Assembly: GCA_025266875.1 (NCBI GenBank)
Contig: JALLLT010000030.1
Span: 310,001 to 374,000, forward strand
Length of the DNA: 64,000 bases
Origin: Fennellomyces sp. T-0311
Lineage: Eukaryota; Mucoromycota; Mucoromycetes; Mucorales; Lichtheimiaceae
Direction: 5' to 3'
Shown here: positions 33,988 through 46,499 of the stretch, one piece after another
Position numbering within the stretch: the first letter of the stretch is position 1
Layout of the letters: every line of letters begins with the position of its first letter
Translations under genes and position numbers: made by a program
The notes under the pieces: model-generated
What the model saw: only the letters and a program-made list of their open reading frames with translations
The model's database searches: none
What the model was told of the DNA's origin: nothing

Positions 33988-35770
33988 CTACAGCTTTACT
34001 CTAATTCCGAATTGACGCCACAGAATCCATGGTAGCAGCGATACGATTGATATATACCCGAAGCATACCGCTAAGCTCACCGCTGTCGATGCATACAGTG
34101 TTCTCATACTGAGATTTACCAATCCAGTGAGTATGTTCGCCTAGAGAACATCACAGATTAGGCATCGTCTCAAAGAAAAAGAGCAAAAAATAATTTTCAT
34201 CTACCCAGAGAAATGTCAAAAGACTGTTGATGTTGACGGCATCCAAGAGACTCGGACCGCGGCCGATCGATGGATTGAAATATTCCGACCATATCAACGA
34301 TGACAACAATGTCAAACTAAAAGCCACGACCCAAAAGATATATGGCAAGTTTGCCTACGGATATATATGGTTAGCACACGCTTTGACATACAACTATAAT
34401 AACTTACCATACGGCGAGACACTTGATGGTTCTCAACCAATAGACGCCACGCTCCCAGTAATAACCACATTGCCACAGCGCGCAATGATAACTGGGCAGC
34501 CGCTTGCTTGGTACCTGACGCTTTGCTTACACCTAACCATCGAGATTCCAAGGTATCGGCAAGTGACGTTTTGAAAACAACCGTTCCTGAATCAAGCCCA
34601 AGAAGGAAGATCGCCAGATAACCTAATTTTTTTATTTGTATCGGGATTTAATTCACAAAAACATGTCTCTCCTTTTTTTCCATTACCTGCAAAACTACAA
34701 ATGCCCTCTTTGTTGGCACTGATCAAATCCACACGAGGTGCCTCAAGAATCCACTCCTGTAGACCCTGAAATAATAATAGTTGATAACCTTGCTTTGGAT
34801 TAAGTTTAATCAGCCTTTTGTGTCAATTTTTTATTCAATTACCTAGTCCGACGGCCAATCCAAGAATTGAGAATGGAACCCACTGGTGCAAGAAGCTGAC
34901 CAAGGTGACAAAAGGTGGCAAAAAGCCCAATGTGATAAAAAAGTTCCAATGCAATCCATATTCTGAAATATGTTCCTGCCCAATGAAAAGGTATCAGCAT
35001 TTGGAAAAATCTTACCCGCTTATCAATATTTTATTACCTGGTAGTCTACGCCTTTGGTCAGGATGAAACGCGCAAATCCCAGAATAAGGATTGGTAATGC
35101 TGAACGAACAGCGCTGACTAAGGTCCTTATCTTGGTTTCCTCAGGTTTATGGTATAGGTACGCGCGAGAAGATACAATGCCGGAAGAAAATACGACCGCG
35201 CCGACACCTACATCCATCTTTGACAGCTTTTTAGTACTTGCGACATTTTGAGAGAAATGGTAGTTACCAAAGATGTTCCAAAGGTTTCCACTTTGGCAAA
35301 CCGACGAGGGAAAATGGGAAAATCGACCGCAAGAATTGCTACGCATGTCACCATCATGATACCAGCTCGATAGACAGTGAGGAAGGTTTTGTATCCACTC
35401 TGACTTGTTGCTTCAGTTTCTGCTTTCTCGGTTTCGGGAGCAAAGGAGACAAGGTAACCCAGTGACAGGAGTGTAAGTGTTACCAGTGCTGCATGGTCAG
35501 CAGCTACTGTTTGACTGGCCAACACAGGGCCAATATAGATGACTAGTTGAATCCAGAAACCATTCACTGGGATGAGCGATCGTTTGCTTAACGTTGTCCA
35601 AAAAAAGTGCGATGCCTGTCACTGTGGTCAGCACTAATTTAAGTTGTATAGTGTAACTGGCAACATACAACAAGCGATGAGCACACGGCAAGAACTTCAT
35701 GAATTGTTCCACCTGTGCAATTAGAAACCCATTCTTCTTGGGCTCGTTTGTAATCTTCGTCGCGTATCAT
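33988..35770 (-). CDS. GWT1: GWT1-like GPI-inositol acyltransferase
   Basis: Eight exons (35770-35669, 35615-35268, 35217-35038, 34975-34843, 34765-34687, 34622-34408, 34354-34205, 34140-33988), about 450 residues, multi-pass membrane protein of the ER. Diagnostic segments: [11 protein letters not shown] near the N-terminus, [39 protein letters not shown] joined across an intron to [20 protein letters not shown], and [14 protein letters not shown]1 acylates the inositol of GPI precursors so that GPI mannoproteins can be anchored. One junction is unresolved: with the strong GTAATT donor of exon 4, exons 4 and 5 differ by one base in phase; a weaker GTCGGA donor ten bases earlier repairs the frame. 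Confidence 0.9.
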
Positions 35771-36022
35771 GTTGAAAGCGAACACCGCTCGTGCTAGCCA
35801 ATTTATTTCGGTATTATGTAATGGTTGTCAGGGCCCAAACTGTCCATAGCAACAAGACAATTGGTTTGTCTCTATGGATACCTATCAAGAACAACATATG
35901 ACTTGCAATAACCACATAAGAAGCATCGAGTTAATCATATTGCTATATTCAATGTGTGATATGTAGTACTTTTGACATTCTTTTTTTCTGTCTGCTAGGA
36001 GAAAAATGGTTTGGTGTTGCTT

Positions 36023-37900
36023 TTACAAAACTGACTTTAGGGCACGCTCGACTTCTTCCCAGTCATCAGTTTGAACTCGAGTGATTGGCCTATTGAAGTG
36101 CTCTTCGATTGCACGCATATGTTCCCAGCTTCGACGATCGTGGACAAAATTGATACTGACACCGGTGCGACCGAAACGTCCGGTGCGACCTACACGATGG
36201 AGATAGGCTTCAGGCTCAGGGTTGTTATGGACGTCGAGAGGCATGTCATAGTTAATGACAACACTGATTTGCATAATGTCAATGCCGCGCGAGAGGACAT
36301 TGGTTGTGACTAAGATCTTGGATTCGCCACGACGGAAATGATCCATTACTTCATCACGTTCTTCAGGTGACATCATACCGTGTAGCGATAAGACGGCATG
36401 GCCTTGCTCTGTCATTCGTCTGGCAATTTCATCAGCAGTTTCGCGGCGCTAGATGAGATAAGTCAAAACATACATACACCATTTGATTCTTGATTGCTTA
36501 CACGACAAAAAATGATACTCTGACTGACTGTTAAGAGATCGTACAAGTTGCAGAGTACCTCGTACTTGTGTTCCTCATTCTGACAGTCCATATAGAACTG
36601 CTTGATCGTATCAACGCTCAATTCTTCGCGACGCAGAGAAATTTCGTGTGCGTCGGGAGCAAATCGAGGGGCGAATCGACGGACATTATCGGGAAAGGTG
36701 GCGGAAAACAAGACAATTTGAGGATCACTCTTTAACAATCTATCATTATGCATTAGGATCTGAATGTCCTTTTTCATGACACCTATCACTAACCCTTTGA
36801 TGCGGATACTTTGATCACCCAAGCCATCTTGATCCAACATATTGTCGGCTTCATCCAGCACAAACACCTTGATTTTATCCACTGGAAGTTGTCGTCGTCG
36901 GATGGACTCTTGAACGGAGCCTGGAGTGCCAATGACAACATGATCACTCATAGTTTTGTAACGGTGGTTACCACCTCTAACAACCAGGCCAACGGTTGTT
37001 TTGGTAAATTTAGCCATGCTTCGAATCACATCACCAATCTGGATAGCCAGCTCACGTGATGGAGTAAGGACAATCGCCTTTTTCGGGTTTATCCAGTTAG
37101 CATGATGGATTGAAGAAAAACTGAAAGTGTTGTCAAATGTACCTGAGGCGTGTTCACACTGGGATCAATGCGGCTTAAAATGTTGAGCGAGAACGCAGCA
37201 GTTTTTCCTATACAAGCCCTTAAGTCATTACTCCTTTCCTTTCGCTTCACGGATCGCAAAGATTACCTGTTCCACTCTGCGACTGACCGATCATGTTTTT
37301 TGGTCTAAGGATAACGACACGTTAAAAAACACGCCTTCCGCATCATTGCGTAATTCGACTTACGGGTTAGAAAGAAGCATAGGCAATGCGCGTTCTTGGA
37401 TCTTGGACGGCTTGGAGAAATTCATCGCATAAAGGCCTTGCAAAAGTTCATCGCGTCTGTGGCATAGCATCAATAGCCGCCCGCAACCCATGCAAAGAGA
37501 AAGTACTTACAGGCCGAGTTCTTCAAAGCTTTTCACCGACGACAACGGACTGCTGCCATCCGCGTTATTGGCGGTGCGGACGCGCACGTCGTAAGAACTC
37601 TCTATTAAGCCCGTGTTTCCTGATATCCACAAATGGATTAGATGAAATGTTTCTCCTTTGTTACTGTTCCACATACCATTGGCGGCAACATCAAACCTGG
37701 GCTGGTTTTGTGGGGTACCTATTTTTGGTATTCATAACACCATTCTGCACGTTAAACAAAGGAATGACAAACCTGAAGTACCCGAATTCCATTGCTGTGG
37801 ACCTACTCAGAAGCGTGAGTGCTCATGTTCTTTTCGCCGATTGGTCAAACGTACCACTTGGAGAAGTCAAATCGCCAAGACGGACGTTAATGCTGCTCAT
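36023..37900 (-). CDS. DBP5: Dbp5/DDX19-like DEAD-box RNA helicase
   Basis: About nine exons from ATG at 37898-37900 to the stop at 36023. The first exons are short ([15 protein letters not shown]...) and lead into [10 protein letters not shown] and SFEELGL. Helicase motifs: Q motif [11 protein letters not shown], motif I QSQSGTGKT, Ia TPSRELA, Ib TPG, II DEAD ([20 protein letters not shown]), [54 protein letters not shown] and [11 protein letters not shown] are specific to Dbp5, which remodels mRNPs at the cytoplasmic face of the nuclear pore. Exon borders in the N-terminal third are inferred from phase and GT-AG only. Confidence 0.9.
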
Positions 37901-38233
37901 TCTGAGTTAACTGTTGCTGCAAAAAAGTGTCAGATCGGCGATGATAAGGTGTGATCCCAGATAACATGTTGCAAATGAGTGCAAAAGCGCTCAAGCCGCG
38001 ACAGACTTTGAGCGTCATTCACACAATAGTATGACTCAGCATAGGATCTTTGCGATTGTGCTTACTTTAGCGTGAATAAAACAGGTGACAGTAACAGAAG
38101 CAGAAAGAATTTGGAAAAAAGAGTATTTATATGGAATTTCCGCAGCTTTTATTTCAACGAAAGCTCATGATTGCCTTCCCTTTAAGTTTGCTACACGATA
38201 ACGTGATTAATGGATTTGTGAGTGTTTCAGCAA

Positions 38234-38890
38234 TCAGAATTTACGATGAAGGTATTGACAGGTGTAGTAGCTAGAGTCAGCTAATACCAAAAAGACATAT
38301 TCCGTCGCCAATTCACTTGGCTGGCCTGACGCGTCCCGTAGGCACTTGCTTGCCGAATGTTTCGATCTTCTCAGGCGGAAACGATGTAGGTATCAGAGGT
38401 GTCCAGATTGGACCGGGTGCCACTTCATTGACTCGGATTTATTAGAAAACGAGCGGTTGCGACAAGTAGTGAGTGAATACCAGAAAGGCATTTTTAGTGG
38501 AAGAATAATCCAACAATGAAGAGCCACGGAATGCTGTCATCGATGTTGTGCTGACAGTTACAGAGCTGGGCACCCTATGTGTCATGTAGTGCATGTTTTG
38601 TGGCATAGAATTAACCAAATACAACAAGTACAGATGCAATGGGCTGCCTTATTGTTTCGTCATATGCATGTCTTACTGTTGACTCTGAAAGTTCGCTCCA
38701 TCTGTTCCTCAGCCAAATTTTTGATGGATTCGACAACGTGTTGCTCATCAGCATTTTTTACTACGATATCGATCCTACCAAACTTATAGACGTACTGTCT
38801 ATGGCCTTCTTGCGCACCGGCCACTACTGCCTTCGACATCCTTCTTTGTGTCTGCTGCACCCTTTTTCTTCGCGAAGATGGTAAAAGATG
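38234..38890 (-). pseudogene. short-chain dehydrogenase/reductase, decayed
   Basis: Recognisable pieces in order: KKGAADTKKDVE, FGRIDIVVKNADEQHVVESI, LAEEQMERTFRVN, SSVTVSTTSMTAFRGSSLLD, YSSTKNAF (catalytic YxxxK), RVNEVAPGPIWTP, then GQPSELATEYVFLVLADSSY. They match the classical SDR family related to bacterial YhdF/general-stress oxidoreductases. Breaks include stop codons in the KFGRID approach, TAA-TAA before the RVNEVAPGP segment, and a one-base insertion between GRVR and GQPSELA. The N-terminal Rossmann GxxxGIG segment was not found upstream. The gene is clearly dead. Confidence 0.75.
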
Positions 38891-41614
38891 GTGATCTTTG
38901 ACAGGCTTTGAAAAGGCTTCAAAGGTATTTCCAGGTGCTTTAGCAGCCCCTCGTTGTAAATGTTACTTTTTCAATTTTCAGAATGTGCTGTTAACTCAAC
39001 GAGATGGTGAGTGAGGAGGTGAAATCATTGTACCATATTGCAAAGAAATTGTGCGCGATATGGAGGATAATCGGAAGAGTGTGAACGAATAGAACGAAGT
39101 ACACAACCAAGTCATGGAGCGATTATGAAACGAAAACAGATTACTGTTGATCCCCTCCGGGAACTCAGTCAATGCTTCGTTAAGCTGATTGCGAATTAGC
39201 GTCCGTATGGATCATATTATAGTAAAGTGCCATGTACTTTTCGTTATTAATGTGTTCATAATATAAGTTGCGAGAATATAAACACAGCACGATTAAAGAA
39301 ATACAAAAGTACATTATAATCAGGAGCTATAAGCAACATTCTCGTAGAGATGCATTAAAGACATACTCCAACCACATACCTTTCCGCTTCTCTCACTGGC
39401 ACTGTCTTCATGCAGGCTCTCCGTCATCACGTTCATTTCCTCAGCAACGCCTACATCCCTCATCTTCATGATCAAATCATTTATATTATAGTTGATATAT
39501 GAAAAGCCTGGTATTCCTCTGATTAACAACGCAAGTACGTATATTGCGCATACTAAACGAAATCACATTATGAATGTTGTAGATTCCACACCATGCTACT
39601 CCTCACTTACTTATCAGGATCGTCAGGCTCTCGATTCTGAACAGACAGAAAGTCTTTAGAAGCCAGGTGCACAGCAATCTACCTTTTCAGGTATACTGGA
39701 AACCCCAACGAATATGATACGGAGCGCTTCCTACGTGCCGCATGACGAGCTATGTCTAGAGAATCCTGCATGTCCGTTTCAAAAGGCATTCCACAAGGAT
39801 ACCAAGCAAGCTGGGTCCCGGAGACACATTACAACCGGACCGATTTTTAGATGTTACGCTTGTCACGCAATCAACTCCGTTTCCTGGCAAGACTTTACTT
39901 GTATGGAACGTGGCCAGCAGTTTGTTTCACAAAGAGTACACGGACCCTCGCCGCTACAGCGCCACAAGCCTTCAATAAACTTGCAATCCTTCGATAATAT
40001 GCATGCCCAAGGTGCAAATCAAGAAGCGAGGCCGCCAACTCCGGTATGTACATCAATCAGGAAATCAGTACTTTTCATTATAATTACAGCTAAATACTAA
40101 GATTCGCTACTTTAGGTTACGATGGGCCAAGTGGCACAAGCGCCGCAAAGCCGATGACTACTGTACAACCACCAAAAAATTCAGTACCGATAGTTTGGAA
40201 GGCTAGAGTTTGGTTTTTTAATTCGCTTATCGTCGTCTACAGAACTGACGCTTATCGTTTCAAGAACAATCAATACTGGAAGCTGATCAAATAGCGATGA
40301 CGATAACTGTGCCAACAGTAAGATTTCATCCGCAAAGGATCCGTGTACCCATCACCGAGGAAATAGCACTGGCCAAAGTTCGCTTCTTCAATTGTTTCTT
40401 TCCAAGCTGTAAGTAACACTTTGGTCGTCAAACCGACTTGTCCACTCGCCATATTCCAACCCACGATACAGTGAGTGACTTCCACCTTTCTTTTATCTGC
40501 GATGTTTGCGGAAAAGAATATAAATACACGCGTACTGGCTCACAGCAAGAAGTGATAGTGAAAGAGCAGCCTAAAACGAAGACGCACTGACGCGGTTATT
40601 TAAACGTCTTCTTGTCTGTATATCTGCAATATAGCTTTCTCCTATTAAATTTTTTACGTGTCAAATATATGCATTAAACTTTTCAGAAGGAGTGTACGTA
40701 TTTCAAACTCCCGACAGGCTTATACGTACTATCATTTTGAGTGCTAAGCCCGGATCTGGTGGTCTATATATGTAATGCCATATTGCGCGCGTTATTCACA
40801 TGACTGCTTGACCCATTGACCTTTTTAAATGGTCAACGGACCACATGTGAGCCCTTTTGATTTGCTTTCGAATGTATATATACATGTACCAGCACAAAGA
40901 AAACGATACATATTAACTGAGGTACTTTCAGCATACACTGCGTAGTGTACTTTTTAATGTGCACTAATCTGTATATGCTATTTTCTCAGCTCATGTTGCA
41001 GCCTTACTGCAGAATATCAATCAAGGGGCCCAGGAGAGACCACTTTTTTGCGGCAGAAATCTTCGAGATTTGTAATCTAATCCGTCTATACCGCAGAAGT
41101 GCGTCTAATACACTCATTATTATACATATGTAGTTACTTCGACTACAGATATCAAACATCGTAGTGATTATAATCTTCTTCTGATATGCACTGTCTCCCC
41201 GGCACCTACAGTAGTTATATGTGACCACTCTGAGTTTAGAGCAAAAGTAAGGAACGTTTGTCCGTATACATAAGGAGGAGGGAGCAAATTGCATAAGTAT
41301 ATTTCCTCATATTTCAGTAGTATGAGTTGCCAGTGTTTACTAGCAAAAAGCTCATCATATTTTTAACACGAATTGTTAGCATTAAGGTAGTACGGCACTC
41401 ACTCACTCCTATTCTCCATACTAATCAGCAAACTTTAACTTGTCGATAAGGCTTTCGTGTATGCAGGCCGTGCATCCGTATGGCAAAAAGCAGGAATCAA
41501 ACCGCCAAATATAACAAACAAACATATTTGTTTCTTCCGTGGTCACGATATAAATAGCCGAATAATAAATAAGCAATTGGCTTTTAGGGTTTCCTTCGTT
41601 TACTCATTTGTATC
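38891..41614. other. 2.7-kb region without a recognised intact gene
   Basis: Several open frames (39714-40100 plus, 40270-40485 minus, 41004-41294 minus) show no domain I recognise. Between about 39660 and 40100 pieces in different plus-strand frames (PHDELCLENPACPFQKAFH; TPFPGKTLLVWNVASSLFH) look protein-like and may be remains of a decayed gene. Confidence 0.4.
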
Positions 41615-42751
41615 ATGAATCCTACTGATACCACAAACTTATCGCCAACGTGCGGAACTGAGAAACGGCCAACTACTCACAGACGTCTGTGGCGATACAT
41701 CACTGCATTCTCTCTCACAGCCTTGGTTATTCTCTGTGGCGCCACTGTTCACGGCAAAGCTGCCATCCAAGTCACACCGAATGGAACAAAGCACTTTTAC
41801 AAACGATCCCTAGACACTTCGGGTTTTGATGTTCAAACAAGAGATATTGGAGACAAGAGTCATCTCTCGATATATGCCAATCTGGTGCCCATGATATCGA
41901 TCAATAACGATCCATTCTTTGAAACGGCCAATGTCCGACGACTCTTTGCGGTCGGTGACGTGCATGGATGTCTCAAGGAGTTCAATGAACTGCTGGCCAA
42001 GATTGAATATGATTACGAGCTAGGCGATAGACTCATTCTGTTGGGTGACCTTGTTAACAAGGGACCGGATAGTGTCGGCGTAGTTCGACGTGCCAATGAA
42101 CTGAAGGCATTGTGCGTCCGTGGCAATCACGATAATGTGCTGATTCGTATCATGGGGTATCTGCGGGGTCACAACGTTCGTGAAAATACAAAAAGTGGTA
42201 AAGCAATGCCTGAAGGCCCGGTTGTTGATCCAATCCTGTTTTCGTTGCCACATTGGGAGATTGCAAGGTAAAAAGCAAATCTAGGAGAAAGTATGGTTTT
42301 GTGCTTACTGGATTACAGACAGATGACGCAAAATGACTACGAATACCTTGCATCGTGTCCCTTGATTCTTGGTATTCCTGGTCTCAACTCCCTTTTCGTG
42401 CATGGTGGAGTGGATCCTAGAAAATCACTTCAAGATCAAATCCCTTTCTTTGTCATGAGTATGCGAGGAATTGATCTGGATGGAACGCCCACATCAGGTC
42501 GAAACTATTTATTAAATTGGTCCGACGAATGGAACTTGTTCCAGCTCGCTAACATGTCAGCTGTTGAAAAACCATTCACCAATGTTTACTACGGACATGA
42601 TTCCGTGCGCGGACTGCAGCTCAAAACAAACACATTCGGGCTAGATTCCGGATGCGTATTTGGTGGCCAGCTATCTGCGCTCGAACTGAAATCAGGACAG
42701 CTTACCCAGATTCAATGTGGAACTTACGCCAAGTCTCCTACCAGCAAATAG
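41615..42751 (+). CDS. Ppn2-like ApaH-type metallophosphatase (vacuolar polyphosphatase candidate)
   Basis: Two exons (41615-42267, 42319-42751) give 361 residues. A single transmembrane segment at about 27-46 (ITAFSLTALVILCGATVHG) makes a type II membrane protein. The rest is a PPP-type metallophosphatase of the eukaryotic ApaH-like group: GDVHG (about 113), GDLVNKGPDS (about 143), GNHD (about 169), VHGGVDP and YYGHDSVRG, all metal and phosphate ligands intact. Yeast Ppn2, a zinc-dependent vacuolar endopolyphosphatase, has this architecture; that assignment is by family logic. Its downstream neighbour on the same strand is an SPX-RING protein, also linked to phosphate. Confidence 0.8.
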
Positions 42752-43148
42752 CTTTCTGCAAATCATACACGTACATCTCCCTCGTATCATAATAAAAATC
42801 ATTTCCATGCAACATCAACCGATACGTCTGATAGTACATGCAGAATTATTTGTATGCGATGATCTACGTGGCATTTCGACTGCTCTACAAAAACAAAACA
42901 AACCTTCTTTCCTGAACTATTCTAAACATGCACTTTCAAGGAACGAGGACAGCCGGATCACCGCTAGTTTTAGGTTCGATGGAGGCGCTCAACAATGGCA
43001 ATGTGTTACAGTCGAAAGCGCTGATTCGTTCATGTTTCACACACGTGTGGTCGTCTTTCAGCTGGGGTAGGTTGTGTCACTTTTTTCTTCTTTTTTCTTT
43101 TCAGCGTCAAATCCCAGAGGAAAAAACAGGACGAATGTCGGCATCGTC

Positions 43149-44934
43149 ATGAAGTTTGGCAAACAGCTTGAAAACGAATCGGAAGACATTCCTTCGGAAT
43201 GGCGCCCATATTTGATCCGGTACAAGGCTTTGAAAAAGCTGATCGCGAAAGTCGCCATCGAGATCGAAAAGCGTGGTCTGTCAGCAACGTTCCTACGAGA
43301 AGCTCTTTTGAACAAAGCAACAGGCGACGATGGTCCCAAGATACGGTACTACTTTGCAGGTTGGGTTATACTAGTTTCCATGGTTATCAGTCATACTAAT
43401 CTAATTGTATGTAGGCGAACCACCGAACGTTCACCCTTGCATACAGTTTACCTACGATCCCGATCAATCTCGAGTGGATGACCTTTTAGCACGAGTGGTT
43501 GCAAAGAACACACCGGACGACTCGAGTGAATCCGAACAAAAGCCCAAACTTCATTACAGACGGACCGAAAACGATACCGATTTTTTTACCCTTATCCGCA
43601 ACGCAGAAACGATTCCTCCCACGGATGACCATGTACCCAGTGACACAGAAAGTGTCCATTCGAGTGATTCCGATTCATCTTCCGTCAAACGACGACGCAA
43701 AAGCGATGCCCAGCTCTTTTTCCGAGAACTTATGGATACCACGCTATCGACAAATCGAATCAGCGAGTTGACAACCGATGGAGAAATCGAGATTGTATCG
43801 TCGGAGCCTTCCCAAAAAAAGCAGATGCGGAGCATCGTGATCGAACTTGAGCGTGACGACGAGTTCTTTACAGCGCTTATGAAGGAATTGGATGAGGCGG
43901 CACTGCTTCAAGATATCACAAGTCAACAATTCGAACACGACGTGAATGAGCTGGAACGTCGGATGGCTAAAGTGGTATGTTTTCCGTTGATCGTGTAAAG
44001 GTTACTGGCTAACAGCCCCCACAGGCATCACCAAATCATGTTTCCGATATGTATGCATGGCGTGCTATTTTCAATCTGTACATGGATGCGCAGATTTTCC
44101 GAGGCAAAGTCGAGTCAGATCGAACCATACGCTCGGTTAAAAAGTCCAAAGAGCAGTTGGAATGGTTTACCACTCAATTGAAGGACCAAAACGTATTGGC
44201 ACGGCTGAAGAGCAAGGCGTCCAAGGATTCATTCGAGCAGTTTATTGCCTTAAATACCGAACTAATCACTATGAAGCACTATCAGCTCCTTAATCAAACG
44301 GCGGTTACCAAGATTTTAAAGAAGCACGATAAACGCAGTGGTCTCACGTAAGCTACCAGCATATCGACCGGATTATCAATGGTTAACGGTCTATTTCGTT
44401 TTAGTGCAAGTACTAGTTTTCCTACTTTTATCCAAGATAGTCACTTCTTCAACGTCAAGCTGGCCGACATTCTGTGTGCTTCACTCTTGAATAGGCTACT
44501 GACTATTATTCCGCAACCGGATGACTACTGTAAGCTTTTTGAATGGAAGAAAAAGAAAGTGTACCTGGATTGCTAACATGGCATGCGAATTAGTATGTCC
44601 GGTGTGTATGGTGGTTGCCTGGCGACCAATTCGACTTTCTTGCGGCCACGTGTTTTGTGTTCGATGCTTAATCAAGGCACAGCGCAAGAAGATGGAAAAT
44701 TGTCCAATGTGCCGTCAAAAGAATGCTGTCAAGTACGCGAGTGCGCACAACTTGGATATGCCGATGCAGAACTTTTTGAAACAATACTTTCCGCGGGAGA
44801 TCAAGCAAAAGAAACGCGACAACGAGCACGAGCAAGCATTGGAAGACATTCAAGCGATGACTGGTCGCAAATATACCGAAGAACAACTGATGCGGATGAA
44901 CCAGGAACACTCACAACAGTGTCATATCATGTAA
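43149..44934 (+). CDS. SPX-RING ubiquitin ligase (Pqr1/NLA-like) with C-terminal CaaX box
   Basis: Five exons (43149-43359, 43415-43974, 44025-44347, 44405-44529, 44594-44934) give 519 residues. MKFGKQLENESEDIPSEWRP starts an SPX domain; its first helix bundle has YKALKKLIAKV, the lysine patch that binds inositol pyrophosphates. The SPX core continues to ILKKHDKRSGL. Within SPX there is a long acidic/serine insert. A C3HC4 RING follows at about 408-446 (CPVCMVVAWRPIRLSCGHVF, CVRCLIKAQ, CPMCRQ). Fungal and plant SPX-RING ligases degrade phosphate transporters and so cap phosphate uptake; the same role is inferred. The protein ends Cys-His-Ile-Met, a farnesylation-type CaaX motif. Confidence 0.88.
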
Positions 44935-45011
44935 ATAACCCAAATTATCTAGACTAACCATATCATTATATTCAACATTATCTATAATAACGTATGCGCA
45001 TTGTACAATTA

Positions 45012-45961
45012 TTATCGACTAAAAGTATCATTCATTGCATGTAAAACAACGTCTTCACTTGGATCTGCCCCAACAAATGCCAAATGGTTCGCGGTTGCGT
45101 AGTTTTGGACACTACATGGCCTGATTTCGAAACGTACTTGGTCCGGTAAGTCCAATGTGAGATAATCCACGTATGATACGACAAAAAGGTCAACTTGACA
45201 ATCTATTGTGCGAGTATGAATGTCATTGTTGTGATGATTAAAAATTGGGGCACGTACCGTTAAATGACCATCCACGGTCGTCTACGCGTAGGCAGCCATT
45301 GTGTTTCCGTCCGCTTGGTACTCGCATTCCGTCGAGATCGTGTGCATAAAGTGTAGTACCCACAGGCAAATCATTCGAAGCAACACTAACGAAGGGTGCC
45401 AGATTTTGTCTCGTTGAGCCCAGTCCAAAAAGGTTCTTTTTGCGCTCGCTTTTCCCAATGAGCTGGAACGCACCATCTTTTCTTGGACTAAGATTGATCA
45501 AGTCGCCGTTGGCTAAAAGACACTTATTTGGATTGAAGCTTAATTCGATTGTCACTTTTGGATATTCTACGGAAACCTACTGTGCCTTCCATTTTGCATC
45601 GATCAAGCATATTTTTCGGTATCATTGCCAGCGTTTGATTCCGGTCTCCAGTCACTGGTACCTTGGGTTGTGCACCTCCCAGGAAAATCCGATTGCCTTG
45701 TCTGTCTTCATCCCAATCGTTCTCCCGAGGCACCCAATAATGCGTAAGAGTGACTGGATGGTTGTAACAACTTGGATATCTTTCGTGCATAGCCTTTGGT
45801 CGCCGACTCGGTGATTTCGAATGATCGGCTTTGGCGTTATGTACAAATTTCGCTAACAGGGACTTCCATGGATGTGGTGGTTCTACCGGCTCTGCCGGGA
45901 CTGTGATTAAAAAAAATGAATGAAAGAATAGCCAGAGAGTGACAAATATTGAAATGAACAT
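45012..45961 (-). pseudogene. secreted 3D-like protein with one frameshift
   Basis: The N-terminus is a signal peptide (MFISIFVTLWLFFHSFFLIT). The protein continues with TLTHYWVPRENDWDEDRQGN and LDRCKMEGT, then the frame changes near 45585; the next frame carries CLLANGDLINL, KKNLFGLGS, PFVSVASNDLPVGTTLYAHD, LDGMRVPSGRKHNGC and RVDDRGWSF. After a clean intron (45257-45203) the last exon runs from 45202 to 45012. The later segments resemble a 3D/double-psi barrel domain in fungal secreted proteins of unknown function. Apart from the one-base shift everything is intact, so it may be a fresh pseudogene or a sequencing error; a GT-AG intron does not fit. Confidence 0.6.
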
Positions 45962-45980
45962 GATCGATGATTAATGCAAA

Positions 45981-45999
45981 ATAATAATAATAATAATAA
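45981..45999. repeat. AAT microsatellite
   Basis: About six ATA/AAT units immediately upstream of the 3D-like gene's start. Confidence 0.8.
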
Positions 46000-46411
46000 A
46001 GAGGTAATGCCGATATATATGAAAGTAGAAAAAAGTTTTACGTATAACGGGAGCTGAGCAATTTATACATTCTGCACTGGAATGTCGATCATGACGCGAG
46101 TCAAAATAAACACGTCAATTTTGCGACTTGAGAGATTCGATTCAGAACCAAAAGATAACCATACTGATGCAAAACCCGGTCCCTTACCATTTATCCCGTG
46201 TTTTATGTAATAATTTGGGAATTCCCAACACACGGCGTGTTGACTATTTCAAATTCTCTGCTGTCTTGGCTTACTATATTTGTCTCGCTGTGCGTATAAT
46301 AAAAGGAATTCTTTGTTGCTGCAAGAGCCCATCCGTTTATAGTTTCATGCGATATCCATTAGTGTTGTGTCAGTGTGCGCGGTTTCCATGACAACTACAC
46401 ACACCTCCTTT

Positions 46412-46499
46412 CAATTCATATAGCCAGATTGTCGACTGCCGCCGCGTGAATGAAGCGAGAATGCCTAGACTTTTTATAATTACGTCTGGCTATGAATTG
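46412..46499. repeat. inverted repeat in the PKA subunit upstream region
   Basis: CAATTCATATAGCCAGA (46412-46428) is the near-perfect inverted complement of TCTGGCTATGAATTG (46485-46499), differing by a two-base insertion, with a loop of about 55 bases. The surrounding 45962-47271 holds no recognised gene; a TATATAAAGG element lies near 46796. Confidence 0.55.
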
